Translations under genes and position numbers: made by a program
Source of the DNA: Phyto melanocephala
Taxonomy: Eukaryota > Arthropoda > Insecta > Diptera > Rhinophoridae
DNA length: 64,000 bases
Direction of reading: 5' to 3'
Assembly (NCBI GenBank): GCA_941918925.1
Contig: OW799233.1
Span: 147,562,223 to 147,626,222, forward strand
The notes under the pieces: model-generated
Told to the model about the DNA's origin: nothing
Seen by the model: the letters and a program-made list of their open reading frames with translations, nothing else
The model's database searches: none
Part shown: one piece after another, positions 57,231 through 64,000 of the stretch
Position numbering within the stretch: the stretch's first letter is position 1
Layout: the number at the start of each line of letters is the position of its first letter

Positions 57231-58659
57231 TATACTATTAATAAATATTATAAGCTTATATATTAGGGAAACAACTTTTTTACAATTTTTTAAAATATCA
57301 ATATCAAAATATCGTAAAAAAAGGTTCCGCGTCAAATGCAATTAAATTTGGGATCAGTAAGTTCTCAAGAACTCTTAATCTTAAGTTAATTTCACTAAAC
57401 AAAGATAGTTTTTATATTGTGATCATGATTATAATCATATAATTACACTATGAAATGTAAACAGTTAAATAATTATAAAACAAAAAATTTTGAAAAAATA
57501 AAAAAAAAATTAAAAAAATAAAAAAAATCTTTAAGGACTTTCAGAAATCGGTTTCGACGCGAAACGTTTTTGTTCCGAAATGTTCGGTTTCAGCACAACA
57601 TCGGCTATATCATGGTAATAGGGCCTTATTTTGGTTGTACCCCTATTATATATCCGTAAAACCGTTTAAATAAATATACGATGTTGCAATTTCGTTTGTG
57701 TGCTTTTCCAGCTTAAAACCAAAAAAAAAGAAAATAATATGCCACTCTCACTTCATTTATTTTGTATATGGATAAAAATTCTAAATGAAAATCGAGGCAC
57801 ATATTTAATATCTAAATTGAACTGGTTTTTTATAATTAATTTTTACAATCAATTATGTTATTATAAAAGTAGAAAGGATCATAGCCTTTAGCTACCGATT
57901 TATGTTCTTCAATATCATTAAAATACAACATTGCGGTAAAAAAGGGTAGTATCACTTCTGTTACAGAAATAATTTAGTTTTAATTTTTAACCTTTTTAAA
58001 AGACAATAAATCAATAGTAAATTGAACTTGAGGAATTTTTCTGTTGTGATTGCACTTGTTAAAAAAATAAACGATTTTGTGGTTCAAAAGTACCAAACAA
58101 AATTGGCATCAAAAATTCAGCACAATTTAATATATAGTTCACTAAACTATTGTATTATTTGCTTATTCTAAAAAACTATAAGAGATATTCAACACTACAT
58201 GACCTGATATAAAATGATATAAATAACGTCGCTACAGCGCTTAAACAGGTTTATTTTATGAAATAAATCGTTCGTCAAATATTTACTTTAATAAATTAAT
58301 TATATAATATGTGGCAGCGTCCTGAAAAAAATGTTTAAGCCAACATTCCCTCTAATTTAAAGCGCCCAAAATAATTAGTAATCAGGATTCTACACTACTT
58401 CAGATTAATATTACAATTCTAAATACCCACATTTTCGTAATTTGAAACATAAACAATTACTCCAGTCTATAAAGCGCACCAGGATTTTTTTTTGTGAATA
58501 CAGAATATCGTGGGTTTTCCTTACTCTAGATGCTGCAATATTTCTAACCTCAGATGTCACATTAATATAAATAATAATTAATTGTCTTATGTAAAGTTAT
58601 TTATAAGTGCTGTCGTTATGAGAGACACTTTTTACAATTCTGTCTTATAATATTCTTTT
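57231..58659. other. Spacer with a GC-richer patch
   Basis: No gene seen. A patch at 57545-57640 has repeated CGGTTTC and GAAACG/GAAATG words (TCGGTTTCGACGCGAAACG, TTCCGAAATGTTCGG), suggesting a decayed transposon end. I cannot assign it. Confidence 0.4.
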
Positions 58660-60105
58660 TATTCCACCACCAATAATATTGTGGGGGGTGGGGGTATATT
58701 CATTTTGTCATTCCGTTTGTAACACATAGAAATATCCATTTTAAACCCCATAAAGTATATATATTCTGAATTGGGGTTTGATTTTAAGACGATCTAGTTA
58801 TGTCTGTCCGTCTGTCCATCTGTTGAAAGCACGATAGAGGTCGCACCAAAAAAGCTGGTGGGCTCAAATTTTGCCAGAATCTTTCTTAGAGACAAGATTT
58901 GTTTGGTATTGAAAATGGGCTAAATCGGAATGTTAAGAAGAGAGTAATAGCGCATAATACAAGAGTAGGTCGAAAAAACCGTGTCCCTTGAACATCGAAT
59001 AAAATGGAATTGTGTCCAAACTCATTAACGTAGAGCCATGAAACTTTGAATATATATTTCCTGAGCAAAAACAATATTTTCCATGGAAAACTGCCTAAAT
59101 TTATGCATTAGGAAAGGAGTTATAGATCAAAATGTACGAAATTTTATACCGCCCGCACAGTTTTTTTTCGGTATATTTAAAAACAAAACCATCATAAAAG
59201 CAACAAAAATGGATATACGACTCTGAAATTTTGCACACATGGCTTTTTGATCAAATGCTTTGTACAAACGGAAAATAAATGTGACACGCCCACTTTTACG
59301 TCCACCTCCCATATAACGTCTTATCTCAAATTCATATACTTTCTCAACGAATAAAGATTTTAGAATAATAAAGGACTATATAGGAACATCTAAGTTACAT
59401 TCAATAGTAGAAACAACTTCAACACGCCTACTTTAACGCCCACTTTCATTGAAAGACTAAATGTACGAAAACATTTTACTAGCATATCGAAGTTATACAA
59501 GTGATACATATTTTAGTATAAAGAGATTATTGCATAGCGGTTACTGTTAATAACAAACATATACATTTTGTGCTATAAATTGGATTATTTCCCGGGAATT
59601 TGAGTTAATCTTCCCGATTTCCCGGGATTATTTTTCGGCATGCCGAGAAATAAAAAAGGTGGCTACGATTCGATTTATATTGTTTATATTGAAATTGAAT
59701 TCTAATGATTTTATTTTTGATCTCATAGTTGAAGTACCTGTATTTTTGTTTTTTTGTCCTCATATGTATTTGATCTCGTATCTAGAGAATAATATTTTTT
59801 TCAATAAAAACTATTTTTACTCAATTTATATTTTAAATTCAAGTTTTTTTTATTAATTTTTATAGTTTTTAAGTGTTTCTTTTACATTATAAACTACTTT
59901 ATGCTTTTTAATAAAAAGTTTTTTTTTAATTAAAAACAAATTTACTTTTTATTTGTTTTGCTGCGGGGTCATAGAATATTAAAAAATAAATCTCGCATAT
60001 CCCGGAAACAAAAATTATGGAGAAAAAACCCCTAGCTACAAAAGAACGGAAAACTGGTGGTGGGCATAAAAGATTCGGCTCAGCCGAATATAGTGCTTTT
60101 ACTTG
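58660..60105 (+). mobile_element. Full-length type-1 HINE with captured segment and empty mariner site
   Basis: The left end is TATTCCACCACC with a GGGTGGGGGTATA partner. A short GTCY tract is at 58803-58822. The right hairpin ATTCGGC-TCA-GCCGAAT (60073-60089) is followed by TATAGTGCTTTTACTTG. At the site where other copies hold a mariner it reads 'gaagttatacaagtgatac', that is, with a single TA and no insertion. The captured repeat (59581-60046) lies between that site and the right end. One copy of the 288-bp unit only. Confidence 0.9.
59581..60046. repeat. Captured segment in HINE, copy 2
   Basis: Inverted match of 16656-17420. It begins near TTATTTCCCGGGAATTTG, with several CCCGGGA/CCCGAT words, and ends AAAAAACCCCTAGCTA followed by CAAAAGAACGGAAAA, which both copies share. 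The AT-rich 65-codon frame inside it is not a gene. Confidence 0.72.
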
Positions 60106-61735
60106 TTATTTCTCTATATGAGTTGTTGCTTCAGATAATATCTGCAATATTCCCTGGTTTTCTATTTTTAATAAGAAATATATGCTTTATGAAAAAAAAT
60201 TAATTTTTTAAAAGCTCGTAAAGATATTTTTAGTCTATTATTATTGAGGAAAGTTTTCATAATGCCTGTCTCAATAATTTCCCAATTTGATTATTTAAGC
60301 ATGCACCTATTAAAAAAAATTCTTAAATTTTGTTGACAGTGCAGACTTCATTCGCTTACCGTATTAAATTATATAAAATGGTAAAATTACCTGCAGAGTC
60401 CGGCTTTAGATAGCGAACATTTTTAAGGAAACACTTAGTTTGATAGCATATTAAAGATGGAGAAGAGAGCATTAGTTCTGTGTTCGGTACTCAGCGACAC
60501 GCTTTGCGGATAGAGTAGTTAAAAAATATCAACAATATTGGAATATTGCCAACTTGTTCGCTGTGGGAATGCGAATGAAAAAAATGAGAACTTCGATTCT
60601 TTAATTTTTTCATCTAACACGGACATACGAAAAGGTAGTCTTCTGTGCTGCTTTTTCTTTTATCAGTACAGAAAAAATTAAAAATTTATTTTAAAAGCAT
60701 TTTTTATTTCTCTCTTATTTGCTGCTAGCTGAATGTAAAGGGAAGGCATTAATAAGCTTTTGCTGGTAGGGATAAAATTATAGCTTATTAATTATAAAAT
60801 AAGTAAATTATGAAGTGGTGCAACGCATTCAAAAATCGTGCCTTTTACAAGAGCTCTTGGATGCAGGTAAGCACTAAGTAAGCGACTCAAGAAGCATGTT
60901 TTTGTAATGAAGTTTTTTATTGGGTAAAGCACGAAATTACAATTTTTTTAAACGAGAATTGCGCTCAATATATTATTGGCAACTTCTAGGATAATTTTCA
61001 ATATTTGTTGATTTTTATTACCACTTAATTCTTAACTCCTTTAGCAATTATTCATTGCGCCAATTAAACAATCCCTATTAACAATTTACCTGAAATCAAA
61101 ATTCATATTTCCTCAAGGGATTTTATATTGTAGTAGAGTCATCAACGTTGTGAGCCCATCATATCAACATAGTGAACATCATTATCATACGAAAAAAAAA
61201 GAAAAAATAATATAAAAAAATTTACTTCATCAGGCTGAATATTCATTTATTTATGCACGTTACAAATAAAATCGACAGAGACAGTGCGTTAATGGTGGAA
61301 AATCTGTTGCAATATAAAAATATTAATGTTTTTTGTTGTAGTTTCTTTTTCGATATTTTATTTTATACCCATTTGTGGTGACACAGTATGTGAATAATTT
61401 AATTAGTCTTTCCGAGATGTGTGTAAGTTTGGTTTTCTGTTTTTTATTTTCGCCGAAACAAAAAAACAAAATAATTTTAAATAAAACATCAGTAGTGGGT
61501 GTTGATTGTATTGACGTCGCTATATTGGGATTGGCAACACTGATATAATTTTTAATGGCTATTTGTATGAATGTGCAATATTGTCTATAGTAATTTGTTA
61601 ACTAATTATTAATTAATTTAACATGTGTACAAGTGGATAAAATTAAATTGTAATAGTGTGCTAAATAAATATTTATTTTCATATTCACTAAAATTAATTT
61701 TATTTGTCACAGAATTTACAATAAATTGATTTTTG
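60106..61735. other. Non-coding DNA, no gene seen
   Basis: No supported gene. TTTTATACCCATTTGTGGTG near 61362 looks like a HINE left end on its own. A GC-richer patch at 60395-60560 has no recognisable frame. Confidence 0.4.
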
Positions 61736-62760
61736 TTTTTGTTTTTAATTCCGTTTGCAATTTTTACAATATACATTTCCGACCCCATTAAGTTTATATT
61801 TTCTAAATAATATAAAAGGGAAGTCGATTAATATCTGTCTGTATGTCTGTCCATGTGTTGGTAGAACTTAACTTTTAGAAGAAGCCATATATTTTACAAA
61901 CCTATATATAGTATCAATCTTTTGAAAATATTTCTTAATCAACCAGCCGATAACTTTCTGAGATATAAGCACATATCTAACATATATTTTTTTTTGACTT
62001 TTCAGCCCTTTTATAATTTATAGTCACAGTTGTTACTGTTTTTAAACATGATATGCCTTTAGGGCTAAAAGTAAAATAATTGGAAAAATCGGTTACCAAT
62101 CGGAAAAGATATAGTCATATATAATATGATAGATTATATATACTTTTTTCATACACATACTTCTAAAGGTCAAATAATATCAAATTGCAAGCCGTAGTGT
62201 CGACAATTAATGTGGAGAAAACCCAAAAATTCGGTTTGAAGCTAGCTGAGATATAAGCACCGAGATACAAATTCTGCGCTTAAATTTTTAAACAAAGATG
62301 CATTTTCTTGCAGCTTCTAGACAACCGAGAGTGTCAATATGTAAATCGAAATATAAAACAGTATAAAAAGTATAAAAATCATAATGGCGGCCGCAACAAA
62401 GTGACGTACAATAATTTTATATATAGATAATTAGAAATTTACCCCCTTCTACCCCTTAATAATGGTATCATATGTAAGGGTTTGACCAGTAGAATACAGT
62501 TAAGTTGGCGTCCTGAACAAAATCACAAGTAAATGGATCAAATAAAGTAATTTAGAGCCCTCTTAATATTTTTACTTAATGAAAATGCTTGCCCAGTAGA
62601 ATATAGTACACTTGAAAAGGTATAAAATTCATGGTGGCGTCAGAAAAAAATGGCGGTTAATTTTTTCCTTATACCCTATCAAATGAAAGAGTTTTACAAG
62701 TAAATAGAATACAACAAAATATGTAAAATTTCAAAATCATAGAAGGCTTCGGAAATAATA
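61736..62760 (+). mobile_element. Long decayed type-2 HINE/Helentron-related repeat
   Basis: Shows 'tccgtttgcaatttttacaa', 'ccgaccccattaagttta', GTCTGTATGTCTGTCCATGTG, 'gccgataactttctgagata' and then a repeated module containing 'aatcataatggcggccg' (about 62380) and 'aattcatggtggcgtcag...aatggcggtt' (about 62630). The same order is found at 45836-46860. No coding frame. Right end missing. Confidence 0.62.
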
Positions 62761-64000
62761 AACACAATGGCATAAATTATTTAATTTAGAAATGTAGACA
62801 ATGTTGCGATAATGACCATCATACCTACATATATACATGATGTTTATTACCTAATACGATACTTTTAATTTGGCTATTTTAGTTTAATTATAAATGTACC
62901 CAGCAAAAAAATCTATGACAAAAAAGTGAATCTGCAGGGGTTCAACTGGTGACAAAGTGATTAAATTTAGGTGAAAACACTAATGATTTTAGCATTAGCG
63001 TGTCATTGGAGGTCATGTGTTTACAAGAATATTTTAATTAACTGCACTCTATTTTAACAAGTGCACAGAACTCATGCATAAATGGTGAAAAGCATCTGCT
63101 GCTACATGAGTTAATTTTGTTTGTTTACATGAATTGTATAAGATATTTTGCATGATGTTGCATTCATTTTTAAGCACATTATTTATGACAAATTGCTTTG
63201 CCTTTAGGCAGTCATTTATAGTTATTGGTTTTACACAATTAAGTTAGAATTCTCTTAAATGTAATTCGCTTTGCACTACTTCCAGTTATTTTTTCTGGGT
63301 AAGTTTAAAAAATAAATTCGTATTCTTTTAAGCAAAACATTTATCACTTTAATTATTAATCACAAGCCTTTTACCACCAATATTTATTATTTTTTCAACT
63401 AAGTCAATACAGTTTATTTCATTCATATTGGGCCAAATCAAAGTAGACTCTCATATTGTACTATGTCATATAATTCATATTAATATGACTAGTGACTTTG
63501 AACACCTTTTGTTAACAAATTATGTATTTAATACAAGAAAGAAGACAAAGAGATGACGCTGTTGAAAATTGTATGTATACAGGAAAGAAGAAAATAGAAA
63601 ATATTCTCTCTGAGAGGTGAGAAGCGAAGAAATTCTCTCTGAGAGACAGTATGGTTAAAAGTATAACATAAACAATTTCTTATACATAGGAAACAAATGT
63701 GTAAAGTCTTATTATTTTCTTTGTATGGAAATTACTAACAAAAATTGTATGCGTGCATAAAATAATATGAAATAGTACAAATATGACTGATATGCAACCA
63801 CTTTAAATTGGCCCATTGTATATATGTACGTTTTTTCATGTTTTTATATGAATTTCTCTATTGAAATCTTTAGCAAATGGCATACAAAATAATAATTAAT
63901 TTGATTTCTCTCCAATTGCAAGTGCGTCTGATTATTATATTTAATTAAGTAGGAAAAATCATTAAAAAGTGATCTCGTTTCTTGCCCACGTTATAAATTT
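62761..64000. other. AT-rich non-coding DNA, no gene seen
   Basis: No supported gene. A short direct repeat of ATTCTCTCTGAGAG lies at about 63603 and 63632. Confidence 0.45.

Overview
This window is AT-rich animal DNA with no bacterial features and no intact gene. The repeats point to a higher (brachyceran) fly. There are many copies of a DINE-1/mini-me type Helentron-associated element (HINE) with a (GTCY)n tract, a 'TATACCCGCCACC' left end and a right end made of an ATTCGGC-GCCGAAT hairpin followed by TAGTGCTCTTACTTG. There are also several lineages of mariner, an R1-like LINE, Helitrons and a tRNA-derived SINE. I cannot tell from the sequence whether the fly is a tephritid, a calyptrate or something else.

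The strongest evidence for host coding sequence is one 122-bp internal exon on the minus strand (54901-55022). It has clean splice sites at both ends and an open frame of ordinary protein character. The surrounding unannotated DNA may be intron of that gene, possibly a very large one. I do not recognise the protein.

Layout. 1-8.6 kb: a hAT-type MITE with a perfect 8-bp target duplication, a short type-2 HINE, a decayed type-1 HINE, a TA-flanked MITE and another type-2 fragment. 9.3-12.6 kb: a large composite HINE (minus) carrying two mariner deletion derivatives and about 3.5 copies of a 288-bp tandem repeat. 14-20 kb: type-2 HINE fragments, a HINE with a captured repeat segment, and a mariner pseudogene. 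21.7-24.5 kb: a decayed HINE split by a 382-bp Helitron, then an R1-clade reverse transcriptase pseudogene. 26-31 kb: a HINE fragment, a foldback MITE, an internally deleted mariner, and a mariner relic next to a Helitron tail. 33.8-34.7 kb: a HINE fused to a mariner tail. 37.9-42.9 kb: a full composite HINE (plus) with its own 288-bp array, a Helitron helicase pseudogene, a minus-strand mariner pseudogene and a tRNA-derived SINE. 45.8-54.1 kb: more HINEs, foldback MITEs (one nested inside another) and a SINE fragment with 14-bp target duplications. 56-62.8 kb: decayed HINEs and one full copy with the captured segment.

The main story is composite transposons. One mariner insertion into an ancestral HINE is carried at the same site in at least four HINE copies here, while a fifth copy keeps the empty TA site. 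The 288-bp array occurs at the matching place in two of these copies. HINE replication seems to have spread both a dead mariner and a minisatellite-like array. No transposase, helicase or reverse transcriptase in the window is intact. I saw no tRNA, rRNA or CRISPR locus. Long stretches between repeats show only AT-rich non-coding DNA.
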